A stretch of 64,000 nt of DNA, taken from assembly GCA_036733925.1 (NCBI GenBank), contig DAIMZO010000001.1:77506-141505 (forward strand), read 5' to 3'. Under the pieces are notes generated by a model. It made no database searches and was not told the origin of the DNA. It worked only from the letters and a program-made list of their open reading frames with translations. Below, piece by piece: positions 35,606 to 43,431 of this stretch. How positions within the stretch are numbered: the stretch's first letter is position 1; each line of letters begins with the position of its first letter. The stretch is from UBA2897 sp036733925. Its GTDB lineage: Bacteria; Bacillota; Negativicutes; Selenomonadales; Selenomonadaceae. A program made the translations under genes and the position numbers.

Positions 35606-37527
35606 TGAAACATGTAGTAGTAGACCCGATTACCCGTATCGAGGGACATCTCCGCGTGGAGGTCAACGTCGATGAGGGCAGCGGCAAGGTAACGGACGCC
35701 CTTTCCTCCGGCACGGCATGGCGCGGCCTCGAGCTCGTCATGAAGGACCGCGACCCGCGCGACGCATGGGCGTATATCCAGCGCATCTGCGGCGTCTGCA
35801 CGACGGCGCACGCGCTCGCTTCGCTGCGTGCTGTAGAGGACGCGCTCGGTATCACGATCCCGAAGAACGCGAACTACATCCGCAACATCATGGCGGCAAC
35901 GCTGACAGTGCAGGATCATATCGTGCATTTCTATCATCTGCACGCGCTTGACTGGGTTTCACCGGTCGCTGCGCTCAACGCGGATCCGGTTGCGACGGCG
36001 AACCTGCAGAACACGGTGCTGAACACCTACAAGCTGCCGTTCCGCGCACCGGGATCCGACGTCCCGGCGACGGAAGCCTATGACCACGCATTTCCGGCTG
36101 CGACGCCGCAGTATTTCGAGGAGATCAAGAACAAGATCAAGGCTATCGTCGACAGCGGCCAGCTCGGCATCTTCTCGGCGAACTGGTGGGATCACCCGGA
36201 CTATAACCTGCTCCCGCCGGAAGTGCATCTGATGGCGGTCGCGCATTACCTCGAGATGCTCGACAAGCAGCGCGAGCTCGTGACGCCGCATGTCATCTTC
36301 GGCGGCAAGAACCCGCATCCGCATTACGTCGTCGGCGGCATGCCGTGCTCCATCTCGATGGATGACGGCAATGCGCCAATCAACTCCGCGCGCCTCGGCA
36401 TCGTCGACCGCGCAATCAACCTCGGCCGCACGCTCGTCAATAACTACTATATCCCGGATTTGCTTGCCATCGGCACAGCGTTCGTCAAGGCTGGCCGCGT
36501 AGACGGCGGCGGGCTCGCGAAAGAGCGCGTGCTCGCCTATGGCGCGTACCCGATCGAGCCGTACTCCGGCACGACGAACGGCGACTTCTTCAAGAATCTG
36601 CTCGTCCGCTGCAACGGCGTCGTCGAGGACTTCGGCAAGGGCGTCGAGAACGCGCAGTTCAGCGAGATCAACGCGGAGGACGTGCAGGATCCGTCCGTGC
36701 TCACCGAGAGCGTTGAGCATTCCTGGTACAAGTACAAGGGCAGCGACAGCGACAACCTGAACCCGTGGGACGGCGAGACGGAGCCGCATTTCACGCATCC
36801 GAAAGTCGGCACGGATACGGAGTGGAAGGAACTCGACGAGCAGGGCAAGTACTCCTGGCTCAAGACGCCGAAATGGCGTGGCAAGCTCTGTGAGGTCGGC
36901 CCGCTTGCGCGCTATATCGTCATCTACACGAAGTACAAGAAGGGCCTGCTCGGCGACCTGACCTGGGCCGAGAAGATGATGGTCGACCAGATTGAGGCCG
37001 TCTCGAAGGTCCTGAACCTGAAGCCGGAAGTCTGGATGCCGACGATGGTTGGCCGCACGGCATGCCGCGGCCTCGACTGCCAGCTCAATGCCGAGATCAA
37101 CAAGTTCTTCTTCGACAAGCTCATCGCGAACATCAAGTCCGGCGATACGACGGTCGCGAACATGGAGAAATGGGATCCGGAGAAGTGGCCGAAAGAGTGC
37201 AAGGGCGTCGGCCTCTACGAGGCACCGCGCGGCGGCCTCTCGCACTGGATTGTCATCAAGAACGGCAAGACGGACAACTATCAGTGCGTCGTCCCGACGA
37301 CCTGGAACGCGTGCCCGCGTGATGACCAGGCCGGCCATGGCGCCTATGAGAAGGCCATGATGGATACGCATGTCGCGATTCCAGACAAGCCGCTCGAGAT
37401 TGTCAAGGTCATCCGTTCGTTTGACCCGTGCATGGCCTGCGCGACGCACATGTTCAATGCGAAGGGCGAGGAGATCCGCGTGCTCACGACGGATCCGTAC
37501 TCCGGCACCCATGTTGAGGAGAAGTAA
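35605..37527 (+). CDS. hyaB: [NiFe] hydrogenase large subunit
   Basis: 640 residues. It holds the NiFe(CN)2CO centre, with N-terminal RICGVCT and C-terminal DPCMACATH (residues 607-615) supplying the four Cys ligands. Twenty-five residues follow His 615, which is where the maturation protease cuts; E. coli Hya/Hyb-type tails are nearer 15. Start ATG 35605 shares a base with the hyaA stop (TAATG). No Sec codon replaces a ligand Cys. Confidence 0.96.
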   Translation: MKHVVVDPITRIEGHLRVEVNVDEGSGKVTDALSSGTAWRGLELVMKDRDPRDAWAYIQRICGVCTTAHALASLRAVEDALGITIPKNANYIRNIMAATLTVQDHIVHFYHLHALDWVSPVAALNADPVATANLQNTVLNTYKLPFRAPGSDVPATEAYDHAFPAATPQYFEEIKNKIKAIVDSGQLGIFSANWWDHPDYNLLPPEVHLMAVAHYLEMLDKQRELVTPHVIFGGKNPHPHYVVGGMPCSISMDDGNAPINSARLGIVDRAINLGRTLVNNYYIPDLLAIGTAFVKAGRVDGGGLAKERVLAYGAYPIEPYSGTTNGDFFKNLLVRCNGVVEDFGKGVENAQFSEINAEDVQDPSVLTESVEHSWYKYKGSDSDNLNPWDGETEPHFTHPKVGTDTEWKELDEQGKYSWLKTPKWRGKLCEVGPLARYIVIYTKYKKGLLGDLTWAEKMMVDQIEAVSKVLNLKPEVWMPTMVGRTACRGLDCQLNAEINKFFFDKLIANIKSGDTTVANMEKWDPEKWPKECKGVGLYEAPRGGLSHWIVIKNGKTDNYQCVVPTTWNACPRDDQAGHGAYEKAMMDTHVAIPDKPLEIVKVIRSFDPCMACATHMFNAKGEEIRVLTTDPYSGTHVEEK

Positions 37528-37566
37528 GGACCAGACCAAGTTCATAGAGAAGAAAGGGAAAGTAGA

Positions 37567-38268
37567 ATGAAAGAGGAAAAACGGAAAGTCTACTACCTGT
37601 TCAGTCCGTTCCTGCGGATTTTCCATTGGATCATGGTCCTCTCCATCGTCGTGCTCTTTGTCACTGGCATCCTGATTGCGAAGCCTGTGACGGTCATGGG
37701 ACTTGAGCCGACTTTCACGTCCATGTCCATGGATTGGGTAAGAAACATTCATTTCATCTTCGCGTTCCTGTTCTGCGCTTCGTTCATCCTGCGCATCTAC
37801 GGGTTTATCGTGAACAGGGGCGACCGCCTGTTCCCGCGCGTCTGGGAAGGGCATTTCTACAGCGAGACGCTGGACGTCGCCCTGCATTATATGCTGCTGA
37901 AGCCGTCCCATGCGCCGTTCCTGCGCAACCCGCTCGCGCGCATGTCGTACGCCGGGCTCTACGCGATGGTACTGATTGAAATCCTGACCGGATTCGCGAT
38001 GTACTACATGACGGAGCCGAGCAATATCGGCGGCACGCTGTTCGGCTGGGTCAACGTGATTCTCGGCAACGAGATGATCACGCACTGGGTTCACCACATC
38101 GTCGCGTGGCTCATCATCGTCTTCGCAATCGGCCATGTCTACATGGTCCTGCGCGCCGACATGATGGAGGCAGAGGGCGAGGCTTCCTCGATGTTCTCAG
38201 GGGTCAAGTTCCTCGAGCATACGCCGAAGGATGAGAACGAAGTGGAGCCGCCAATCGGCGAGAAGTAA
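37567..38268 (+). CDS. hyaC: Hydrogenase cytochrome b subunit
   Basis: 233 residues, four predicted membrane helices. Histidines placed for two b hemes are seen in FHWIMVLS, RNIHFIF and HWVHHIVAW...GHVYMVLRADMM. It takes electrons from the small subunit to the quinone pool. The DMMEAEGEASSMFSG tail resembles HyaC-family ends. Part of hyaABC. Confidence 0.93.
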   Translation: MKEEKRKVYYLFSPFLRIFHWIMVLSIVVLFVTGILIAKPVTVMGLEPTFTSMSMDWVRNIHFIFAFLFCASFILRIYGFIVNRGDRLFPRVWEGHFYSETLDVALHYMLLKPSHAPFLRNPLARMSYAGLYAMVLIEILTGFAMYYMTEPSNIGGTLFGWVNVILGNEMITHWVHHIVAWLIIVFAIGHVYMVLRADMMEAEGEASSMFSGVKFLEHTPKDENEVEPPIGEK

Positions 38269-38292
38269 GACTAGTTTAGGAGCGATCAATCT

Positions 38293-38535
38293 ATGTGCAA
38301 AGAATGTGGTTGCGGCCAGACGAATGGCAATACGCGTCTGCAGTTCCTCGTGAAGGGCTACACGGAGGACGGTGCGAAGGAAGTCGAGAAGAAGCTTCTC
38401 GGACTGCCGGGCGTCGTCTACGTGCATATCCACTGGCACGAGGGTGAGACGACGGTGGACTACATGCCGTCGAAGACGAAGCTGACGGAAATCCTGAAGG
38501 TATTTTCGGATCGCGGGCTTGAGGCGGAGCTGTAA
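38293..38535 (+). CDS. Small HMA-like protein with HypB-type N-terminal cysteine motif
   Basis: 80 residues. It starts MCKECGCGQ, the same CXXCGC arrangement that forms the high-affinity nickel site at the extreme N-terminus of E. coli HypB (MCTTCGCGE). The rest (about 14-80) has the length and strand pattern of a heavy-metal-associated ferredoxin-like fold (VVYVHIHWHEGETTVDY, then LTEILKVFSDRGLEAEL) but lacks the usual HMA CXXC loop; His residues sit at the central strand. The HypB encoded 465 bases downstream has no such motif. A detached nickel-donor module is inferred. Confidence 0.75.
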   Translation: MCKECGCGQTNGNTRLQFLVKGYTEDGAKEVEKKLLGLPGVVYVHIHWHEGETTVDYMPSKTKLTEILKVFSDRGLEAEL

Positions 38536-38562
38536 GAGCGGCTTCATCCACAGGCAGCGGAT

Positions 38563-38591
38563 TTGAGGGAAAGCGCCTTTCCTGTTAAAAT
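38563..38591 (+). promoter_or_regulatory. Putative hypA operon promoter
   Basis: TTGAGG (38563-38568), 17 bases, TAAAAT (38586-38591), 57 bases before the TTG start of hypA. It overlaps the inverted repeat at 38569-38611. Confidence 0.6.
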
Positions 38592-38611
38592 GAATGGGAA
38601 CAGGCGCTTTC
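38569..38611 (+). terminator. Inverted repeat: terminator of hya operon or hyp operator
   Basis: GAAAGCGCC (38569-38577) pairs with GGCGCTTTC (38603-38611); an inner CCTGTT/AACAGG pairing is also possible. TTATTT follows. It could end the hya transcript. Because the arms flank the -10 box of the promoter above it could also bind a regulator. Confidence 0.55.
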
Positions 38612-38647
38612 TTATTTGGAGAAATATACGGGTGGGGGGTATGTTCG

Positions 38648-38989
38648 TTGCATGAAATGTCGATTGCCGAGGGCATCATGGACATCGTCAAGGACTACGC
38701 AGCCGAGAATCAGGCGAAAAGCGTGAAGAAGATCGGTCTGCGCATCGGTGCGATGGCCGGCGTTGTCGAGGAGTCGCTGCGGTTCAGCTTCAATATGCTC
38801 GCGAAAGGGACGCCGGCGGAAGGCGCGGAAATTGTCATCGAGACAGTGCCGCTCACGGGACGCTGCACGAAATGCGGCAGGGTGTTCCCCATCGATGGCT
38901 ATAACTTCTGGTGCCCGGAATGCAAGGACGGCGTGCTGAAGGTCGAGACCGGCAACGAGATGCAGGTCGAGTATCTGGATATGGAATAG
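38648..38989 (+). CDS. hypA: Hydrogenase nickel incorporation protein HypA
   Basis: 113 residues starting at TTG 38648, which gives MHEMSIAEGI; the His directly after the initiator is the conserved nickel ligand, so this rare start is required. The zinc site is CTKCG ... CPEC. HypA delivers nickel to the large subunit with HypB. GGGGGG lies upstream. Confidence 0.93.
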   Translation: MHEMSIAEGIMDIVKDYAAENQAKSVKKIGLRIGAMAGVVEESLRFSFNMLAKGTPAEGAEIVIETVPLTGRCTKCGRVFPIDGYNFWCPECKDGVLKVETGNEMQVEYLDME

Positions 38990-38999
38990 GAGGCATCCG

Positions 39000-39665
39000 A
39001 TGGAAGTCAAGGTCATGAAGAACATTCTCGGGGAGAACGACCGCATCGCGGCGGAGAACCGGGCAATGTTCCAGAAAAAAAAGGTATATGTATTGAATCT
39101 CATGGGGTCGCCGGGCGCCGGCAAGACCTCTGTGCTCGAGAAGACGATGGAATATCTCAAGGATAAAGTGCGCATGGCGGTCATCGAGGGCGATCTTTTC
39201 ACGAGCAAGGACGCGGAGCGCATCGAGAAGCACGGCGTGCCGGTCATCCAGATCAACACGGCCGGCGGCTGCCACCTCGACGCGCCGATGGTGCAGCAGA
39301 CGGCGAAGGATCTCGACCTCGATGGGCTCGACCTGCTGATCGTCGAGAATGTCGGCAACCTCGTCTGCCCAGCGGATTTCCCAATCGGCGCGGACGACAG
39401 CGCGGTTGTCCTGTCCATCACTGAGGGCGAGGACAAGCCGATGAAGTATCCGCTGATCTTCAAGGAGTCCTCCATCGTCCTGCTGAACAAGGTCGACCTC
39501 GTGCCGTATTGCAATTTCAGCCTCGAAAGCGCCGAGGAGGATATCGATACACTGAATCCGGGCGTGAAGATCGTCGAGGTCTCCTGCACGAAAGACCAGG
39601 GCCTCGAGGACTGGTGCGGCTGGCTCCTGCAGAAGGTTGCAGAGAAGAAGGGAGCACAGGCATGA
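39000..39665 (+). CDS. hypB: Hydrogenase maturation GTPase HypB
   Basis: 221-residue G3E-family GTPase with P-loop GSPGAGKT, EGDLFTSKDAERI, NTAGGCHLD (metal Cys-His), VENVGNLVCP and NKVDL. It begins MEVKVMKNI and lacks the N-terminal CXXCGC nickel motif and any His-rich stretch. GGAGG precedes ATG 39000. Overlaps hyaD by four bases. Confidence 0.94.
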   Translation: MEVKVMKNILGENDRIAAENRAMFQKKKVYVLNLMGSPGAGKTSVLEKTMEYLKDKVRMAVIEGDLFTSKDAERIEKHGVPVIQINTAGGCHLDAPMVQQTAKDLDLDGLDLLIVENVGNLVCPADFPIGADDSAVVLSITEGEDKPMKYPLIFKESSIVLLNKVDLVPYCNFSLESAEEDIDTLNPGVKIVEVSCTKDQGLEDWCGWLLQKVAEKKGAQA

Positions 39666-40267
39666 GCGACGCATTCGGAAATGGCGCGGAAAACGCGGAG
39701 GATCTCGCGGATGTCCTGCACCCGGCCGAGGTCACGATCCTCGGTGTCGGCAACGTCATCCTGCGCGACGAGGGCTTCGGCGTGCGCGTCGCGGAATATT
39801 TGGACAGCCATTATGACTGGCCGGAGAGCGTGCAGATCGTCGATGGCGGGACGCTCGGTATCGAGCTCACGCAGTATGTGACCGGCACGGAGAAGCTGCT
39901 CGTCATCGACTCGATCAACGGGCACGCGGCGCCCGGCACGGTGTTCCGCTTCGAGAACGACGCGGTCATGGCGCATTTTCAGGACAAGCTCAGCGCGCAC
40001 GAGGTCGGCATCCAGGATGTGCTCGCACTGCTGACGGTCACGGGGCACAAGATCCCCGATGTCGTGGTCATCGGCGCGCAGCCGTACGACCTTGAAGCGG
40101 GCGTCGAGCTGTCCGCTGGCATGAAAGCGATTTTCCCGCAGATTGTCGAGCGGGCGCTCGGGGAGCTCAAGGCGTGGGGCATCGAGCCGAAGCCCCGGGC
40201 AGATGCCGGTGACTTTGATCTGACGGTGGTACATGAAGAACTCACGCGCGGATGCGCGGAGGACTGA
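39662..40267 (+). CDS. hyaD: Hydrogenase maturation endopeptidase (HyaD/HybD family)
   Basis: 201 residues. The HyaD-family core GVGNVILRDEGFGVRV, DGGTLGIEL, DSINGH and SAHEVGIQDVL supplies the Glu, Asp and His that sense nickel in the precursor. It trims the HyaB C-terminus after nickel insertion. ATG 39662 overlaps the hypB stop. It has ~20 extra N-terminal and some C-terminal residues compared with E. coli homologues. Confidence 0.93.
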   Translation: MSDAFGNGAENAEDLADVLHPAEVTILGVGNVILRDEGFGVRVAEYLDSHYDWPESVQIVDGGTLGIELTQYVTGTEKLLVIDSINGHAAPGTVFRFENDAVMAHFQDKLSAHEVGIQDVLALLTVTGHKIPDVVVIGAQPYDLEAGVELSAGMKAIFPQIVERALGELKAWGIEPKPRADAGDFDLTVVHEELTRGCAED

Positions 40268-40268
40268 G

Positions 40269-40290
40269 CGGCCGGCATTCTGCCCGGCCG
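40269..40290 (+). other. Small hairpin between hyaD and hypC
   Basis: CGGCCGG/CCCGGCCG-type inverted repeat with a short loop and no T-run. It may be an RNA processing or stability element. Confidence 0.4.
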
Positions 40291-40312
40291 TGGATTTAGG
40301 AGGGATAAAGCG

Positions 40313-40576
40313 ATGTGTTTGGCTGTTCCAGCTAAGGTTGTCGCGCTGAAAGACGCGATCGGCAAGGTCGAGATCTCGGGCGTGACACGCGATGTGTCGA
40401 TGATGCTTCTTCCGGAGGCAAAGGTCGGTGACTTCGTGCTCGTCCACGCGGGCTTTGCGATGCAGATTGTCGACGAGAAAGACGCGCAGGAGACCGACGC
40501 GCTGCTCGCGGAGATGCACGGCGCGCCGCGCACGGTCGAAGGATTGGAGGAAACCGTCGGTGGACAAGCAGAATAA
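40313..40576 (+). CDS. hypC: Hydrogenase assembly chaperone HypC
   Basis: 87 residues beginning MCLAVPAKV with the essential Cys 2, then DVSMMLLPEAKVGDFVLVHAGFAMQ. Shuttles the Fe(CN)2CO group with HypD. TAGGAGGG precedes the start. Overlaps hypD by 17 bases. Confidence 0.95.
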   Translation: MCLAVPAKVVALKDAIGKVEISGVTRDVSMMLLPEAKVGDFVLVHAGFAMQIVDEKDAQETDALLAEMHGAPRTVEGLEETVGGQAE

Positions 40577-41672
40577 GGCGCGCGAGCGCGCCGTCGCAAA
40601 GGAGCTGACCGCCGAGATCCAGCGCCTCGCGGCGAAGCTCGACCATAAAGTCCGCTTCATGGAGGTCTGCGGCACGCATACCGTCTCGATTTTCCGCGCG
40701 GGCATCCGGCAGATGCTGCCGGAGAACGTCGAGCTCGTCTCGGGCCCCGGCTGCCCGGTCTGTGTGACGCCGGACGACTACATGGACAAGGCCATCACCT
40801 ATGCGAAGCGCGAGGACGTCATCATCACGACGTTCGGCGATATGCTGAAGGTGCCGGGCAGTACGTCCAGCCTCATGGAGGCAAAGGCGTCGGGTGCGGA
40901 TATCCGCATCGTGTACTCACCAATGGACAGCCTGAAGGTCGCGCGCGAGAACCCGGAGAAAAAGGTCGTGTTCCTCGCGGTCGGCTTCGAGACGACGACG
41001 CCGACCGCCGCGGCGACCGTGCTCGCCGCACAGAAAGAGGGTTTGCAGAACCTCTACATGCTCTCGGCGCAGAAGCTCGTGACGCCGGTCATGCACGCGC
41101 TGCTCCACGATCCGGAGGTGCATGTGAATGGCTTCCTGCTGCCCGGCCACGTCTCAGTCATCACGGGCACGAAGGTCTTCGATTTCCTGACGACGGAATA
41201 CCATATCCCGGGTGTCGTCGCGGGCTTTGCGCCCGTGCAGATCCTGCGGGCCATCGTGCGGCTCCTGCAGCAGGTGACGCGCGGTGAGGCGAAGATTGAG
41301 AACGAGTACGAGGACGTCGTGACGCGGGACGGCAGCCCCGTCGCGCAGCGTGTCGCGGATACGGTCTACGAGCCTGCGGACACGGGCTGGCGCGGCATCG
41401 GCATCGTGCCGGAGTCCGGCATGAAGATGCGTGAGGCCTTTGCGGCCTACGATATCGAGCGGCTGATCCCGCTCGACATCCCGATGGGCGAGAACAAGCC
41501 GGGCTGCCGTTGCGGTGAGGTGCTCCGCGGCATCGTGACGCCGCACGACTGCCCGCTGTTCGGCAAGGCCTGCGTGCCGACGCACGCGGTCGGCCCCTGC
41601 ATGGTTTCGGTCGAGGGCGTCTGTGCCGCATACTATAAATACGGTCAGGGGAGGTTCCATTATGGTAAATGA
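40560..41672 (+). CDS. hypD: Hydrogenase maturation protein HypD
   Basis: 370 residues with MEVCGTHTVSIFRAG, SGPGCPVCVTP, the GFETTTPTAA segment and C-terminal GCRCGEVLRG, the cysteines for iron binding and the [4Fe-4S] cluster. Scaffold for Fe(CN)2CO assembly. GTG 40560 is 9 bases from GGAGG inside hypC; upstream in-frame codons translate unlike the family. Confidence 0.95.
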   Translation: MDKQNKARERAVAKELTAEIQRLAAKLDHKVRFMEVCGTHTVSIFRAGIRQMLPENVELVSGPGCPVCVTPDDYMDKAITYAKREDVIITTFGDMLKVPGSTSSLMEAKASGADIRIVYSPMDSLKVARENPEKKVVFLAVGFETTTPTAAATVLAAQKEGLQNLYMLSAQKLVTPVMHALLHDPEVHVNGFLLPGHVSVITGTKVFDFLTTEYHIPGVVAGFAPVQILRAIVRLLQQVTRGEAKIENEYEDVVTRDGSPVAQRVADTVYEPADTGWRGIGIVPESGMKMREAFAAYDIERLIPLDIPMGENKPGCRCGEVLRGIVTPHDCPLFGKACVPTHAVGPCMVSVEGVCAAYYKYGQGRFHYGK

Positions 41673-42669
41673 TCGCGTAACGCTCGCACATGGCGCGGGC
41701 GGCAAGATGAGCCACGAGCTCATGGAGCGCGTGCTGCTGCCGGAGTTCGGCAACCCTTACTTGAACGAGCTGCACGACGGTGCGCAGCTCGCGATGAGCG
41801 GGCATATCGCGTTCACGACGGATTCCTATGTCGTGCAGCCGCTGTTCTTCGCGGGCGGCAACATCGGCAAGCTCGCGGTCTGCGGGACGGTCAACGACCT
41901 CTCGATGACGGGTGCGGTGCCGCGCTATATCACCTGCGGCATGATCATCGAGGAAGGCTTCCCGATGAAGGATTTGCGCACGATCGCGCATACGATGCGC
42001 CAGATGGCCGACGCGGCCAGCGTGCAGATCGTGACGGGCGACACGAAAGTCGTCGAAAAGGGGAAGGCCGACGGCATCTTCATCAATACGGCGGGCGTCG
42101 GCGACCTCATCCCCGGAACGCGCATCTCGCCGAAACGGGTCAGGCCCGGCATGAAGGTTCTGCTGTCCGGCTATATCGGTGACCACGCGGCCGCCGTGAT
42201 GGCGGGCCGCCACGGACTCGAGCTGCCGGATTACATCCGCACGGACTGCGCGCCGCTGAACAAGCTGACGTACGCCATGCTGAAGGCGTGCCCGGACATC
42301 GCGGTGCTCCGCGACCCGACGCGCGGCGGCGTCGCGGCGGTTTTGAACGAGATCGCCGAGGCATCGGGCTGCGGCGTGCTGATCGACGAGGATGCGATAC
42401 CGATCCATCCGGAGGTGCAGGGCGTCTGCGATATCCTCGGCTTTGACCCGCTCTGCCTCGCGAACGAGGGCAAATGCATCGCATTCGTCCCAGCGGAGGC
42501 CGCAGAGGACGTGCTGTCCGCGATGCGCACGGACGTCTATGGCAAGGACGCATGCATCATTGGGGAGACGACGGCGGACGCGCCCGGCCAGGTCGGCATG
42601 CGCACGAGTGTCGGCGGCATCCGCGTCGTCGATATGCCAATCGGCAATATCGTGCCGCGGATCTGCTGA
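41662..42669 (+). CDS. hypE: Hydrogenase maturation protein HypE
   Basis: 335-residue PurM-like ATPase with HGAGGKMSHELM, RDPTRGGVA and the terminal PRIC whose Cys carries the thiocarbamate dehydrated to cyanide. ATG 41662 follows GGGGAGG. Its partner HypF, which supplies the carbamoyl group, is not encoded in the window. Confidence 0.95.
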   Translation: MVNDRVTLAHGAGGKMSHELMERVLLPEFGNPYLNELHDGAQLAMSGHIAFTTDSYVVQPLFFAGGNIGKLAVCGTVNDLSMTGAVPRYITCGMIIEEGFPMKDLRTIAHTMRQMADAASVQIVTGDTKVVEKGKADGIFINTAGVGDLIPGTRISPKRVRPGMKVLLSGYIGDHAAAVMAGRHGLELPDYIRTDCAPLNKLTYAMLKACPDIAVLRDPTRGGVAAVLNEIAEASGCGVLIDEDAIPIHPEVQGVCDILGFDPLCLANEGKCIAFVPAEAAEDVLSAMRTDVYGKDACIIGETTADAPGQVGMRTSVGGIRVVDMPIGNIVPRIC

Positions 42670-42699
42670 GAATAACTGGAGATCAGAATCGCCGCTGGC

Positions 42700-42728
42700 T
42701 TGACGTCGGCGGCGATTTTCTCTATAAT
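42700..42728 (+). promoter_or_regulatory. Consensus-like promoter of the exported 136-aa protein
   Basis: TTGACG, 17 bases, TATAAT. One of the closest sigma70-type matches in the window. Confidence 0.8.
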
Positions 42729-42776
42729 GTGTTGTTGTGAATCGGTAACGCGGGATAAAGATAGGGAAGCGAAAGT

Positions 42777-43187
42777 ATGCAGATTCGACTTCGATTGGGA
42801 TGGATGAAACGGATCCTGCCGCTTGTATGCGCGGCGATGATGATGCTCAGCTCGGTGGCAATGGCAGCGGAAGATATGCGCTTCGTCGATGCGAACGGGG
42901 CGACGGGCTACTATGTGGATGTCGCGACGATTTCATTCAAGGATACCAACGTCGTCGACGCAGATATCGCCGTGATCAAGGCGAAGGAGAACCGCCGGTT
43001 CATCTATGCCGTGGAGTTCGACCGGGAGAAGTCGACCTACCAGATTTCCCGCTCGACCGTGCAGGCCTACGATACGAAAGAGACAATCGAGACCAGCACG
43101 GAGAACGGCGGCCCGCAGCCCTATGGGGCCAGCTCGCCGATGAAGTCGATGGTCGACTTCATCTTCCAGTTCCCACATAATGACTAA
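42777..43187 (+). CDS. Exported protein of unknown function
   Basis: 136 residues with a signal peptide (MKRILPLVCAAMMMLSSVAMAA within the first ~31). The mature part is a small, probably beta-rich domain (RFVDANGATGYYVDVATISF ... YAVEFDREKSTYQISRSTVQAYDTK). It resembles short surface or periplasmic proteins common in Negativicutes, but I cannot name a family. AGGGAAG supports ATG 42777; ATG 42804 would start exactly at the signal peptide. A single-gene unit, with promoter and terminator visible. Confidence 0.8.
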   Translation: MQIRLRLGWMKRILPLVCAAMMMLSSVAMAAEDMRFVDANGATGYYVDVATISFKDTNVVDADIAVIKAKENRRFIYAVEFDREKSTYQISRSTVQAYDTKETIETSTENGGPQPYGASSPMKSMVDFIFQFPHND

Positions 43188-43200
43188 CGACTGAATCCAG

Positions 43201-43234
43201 AAAAGCCTTCCAAGCCATCCGCCGGAAGGCTTTT
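43201..43234 (+). terminator. Intrinsic terminator of the exported-protein gene
   Basis: AAAAGCCTTCC/GGAAGGCTTTT, 11-bp perfect stem, 12-base loop, then CTTCT. The A/T ends make it usable from both strands. Confidence 0.85.
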
Positions 43235-43259
43235 CTTCTAGGAGCTTTTGATTTCGGGC

Positions 43260-43339
43260 AAAAAAAGAACGCCCTCTGGCGTCTGAAAAGAGAAAACAAA
43301 AACAAAATAAGTGCTTTTGAGTAATGTCGATTGCTCGAC
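43260..43339 (-). ncRNA. Candidate small RNA on the minus strand
   Basis: On the minus strand a near-consensus promoter leads into about 80 bases. The transcript would have a 5' hairpin GTCGA-GCAA-TCGAC (GNRA tetraloop, 43326-43339), a U/A-rich unpaired stretch and ACGCC-AGAG-GGCGT (43269-43282) followed by TCTTTTTTT. This is promoter-hairpin-linker-terminator architecture without a plausible ORF. No known RNA family is recognised. Confidence 0.45.
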
Positions 43340-43346
43340 AAAGCCC

Positions 43347-43375
43347 ATTATACGGGAAACTGCGGCGTTTGTCCA
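43347..43375 (-). promoter_or_regulatory. Promoter of the candidate small RNA (minus strand)
   Basis: Read on the minus strand: TGGACA (43375-43370), 17 bases, TATAAT (43352-43347). Nothing else on this strand downstream needs a promoter. Confidence 0.6.
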
Positions 43376-43431
43376 TAGGTTTTTCCAAAGAAAATGAAAA
43401 ATTGATGTAAAATTTTATCGGGGGTGGAAGC

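Noticed and set aside
35959..38136. 725-codon minus-strand frame across hyaB/hyaC
   Set aside because: Antisense shadow; the + strand carries unmistakable hydrogenase motifs.
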